From: Clostridia bacterium
GTDB lineage: Bacteria > Bacillota > Clostridia > Christensenellales > CAG-314
Length of the DNA stretch: 5,727 nucleotides
Assembly: GCA_017407305.1 (NCBI GenBank)
Contig: JAFQWS010000011.1
Location: 1-5,727, forward strand
Direction: 5' to 3'
Of this stretch, positions 5,245-5,727 are shown in pieces. Position 1 is the first letter of the stretch; every line of letters starts with the position of its first letter. The notes beneath the pieces are model-generated. The model was not told the DNA's origin and did no database searches. It saw only the letters and a list, made by a program, of their open reading frames with translations. The position numbers and the translations under genes were made by a program.

Positions 5245-5727
5245 AAAGAGGAACCATATTGTTTCTTGCCAATTCTTCCACTTGCAAAATGAAATCGTTG
5301 ACCTCTTGGTTGCAAAATATAGACGGCGAAGTTGCAATTTCTTTCGTTGCTTTGACAATGTTTAGATATGCAAAATAAGCTATTGGCGTGCCTCTTGAAA
5401 TTTGATACAATGAATTGCTAAAAACCGATTCCACTCCCTCTTTGGAGTTATAACTTACCGTTGCAAATTTGTATTTTGATTTTCTAACAATTTTTACTTG
5501 TTTCAACAGCGCCTTGGCAGTTTCCTTGTCCACTTCGTTTATCGTATGCAATTTTTTTGCCCATTGATTTTGAGTGAAAATCAAAATGAAAATTGTGCCC
5601 GTCATACCTGCAACTGGAAAAACAATCAAAATTGGAAGCCACTCCAGGTGGGGAAGAAATTCTGACACAAATGCCAGTGCAAAAATGAAAAGAATGGTCA
5701 AAACGTATATGAAAACAGTCCAACCGG
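5243..5727 (-). CDS. Membrane protein of unknown function, 5'-truncated
   Basis: The frame is open to the right edge (it reads GWTVFIYVLTILF from the first full codon), so the true start is outside. A TTG at 5701 is only an internal leucine codon. About 160 residues are visible. Two hydrophobic helices come first: WTVFIYVLTILFIFALAFVS, then, after the short acidic loop EFLPHLEW, LPILIVFPVAGMTGTIFILI. A soluble tail of about 110 residues follows, beginning with a lysine-rich stretch (WAKKLHTINEVDKETAKALL), which suggests it is cytoplasmic. It ends ARNNMVPL. The WLPxLIxxFPVxG pattern recalls the membrane hairpin (PLDc_N) of cardiolipin synthases, but no HKD motif follows, so no such function is claimed. 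TCA (four), CTG (three), CTA and CCA codons appear here, whereas the + strand genes largely avoid TCA and CTA. It lies upstream of the 76-residue gene with no strong terminator between. Confidence 0.7.
   Translation of the reverse strand, partial: GWTVFIYVLTILFIFALAFVSEFLPHLEWLPILIVFPVAGMTGTIFILIFTQNQWAKKLHTINEVDKETAKALLKQVKIVRKSKYKFATVSYNSKEGVESVFSNSLYQISRGTPIAYFAYLNIVKATKEIATSPSIFCNQEVNDFILQVEELARNNMVPL

Noticed and set aside
5484..5723. 79-codon - strand frame overlapping the membrane-protein gene
   Set aside because: It is a shifted frame of the same region, rich in Cys/His/Phe, with no ribosome site; the longer frame with coherent membrane helices is preferred.

Overview
The window carries three housekeeping genes on the + strand and two poorly characterised genes on the - strand, which converge on the first group. 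GC looks to be roughly 40% (sampled by eye). Three of the genes have strong AAGGAG Shine-Dalgarno sites. Both promoters are SigA-like, transcription units end in A-tract/stem/T-tract hairpins, and the standard bacterial code fits. With the protein types present, this points to a low-GC Gram-positive bacterium (Bacillota, probably a clostridial or uncultured gut lineage). That placement is inference; no rRNA or other decisive marker is present.

Layout. Positions 2-1861 (+) are the C-terminal ~619 codons of a type IIA topoisomerase A subunit (GyrA/ParC family), cut by the left edge. Its C-terminal beta-pinwheel lacks a recognisable GyrA box. A 282-base gap follows, holding the topoisomerase terminator (1984-2013), then a SigA promoter (2068-2095) flanked by an imperfect 17-bp inverted repeat. 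Next come galU (2144-3013, UTP-glucose-1-phosphate uridylyltransferase) and pepF (3027-4814, oligoendopeptidase F), 13 bases apart and probably co-transcribed. Two consecutive hairpins (4843-4871 and 4877-4913) sit in the convergent gap. On the - strand are a 76-residue gene of unknown function (4913-5143), with a perfect-consensus promoter (TTGACA-17-TATAAT) and interlocked inverted repeats just upstream, and, cut by the right edge, the C-terminal part of a membrane protein (5243-5727) with two transmembrane helices and a ~110-residue soluble tail.

Function. The topoisomerase handles DNA supercoiling or chromosome decatenation. GalU makes UDP-glucose for cell-envelope glycans and galactose metabolism. 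PepF degrades cytoplasmic oligopeptides. No metabolic link between GalU and PepF is apparent; they seem simply to share a transcript. The two - strand genes are unassigned.

I found no CRISPR array, mobile element, tRNA, rRNA, toxin-antitoxin pair or recognisable defence system, and no strong evidence of a new system. The most interesting features are the repeat architectures around the two promoters and the two unassigned - strand genes.
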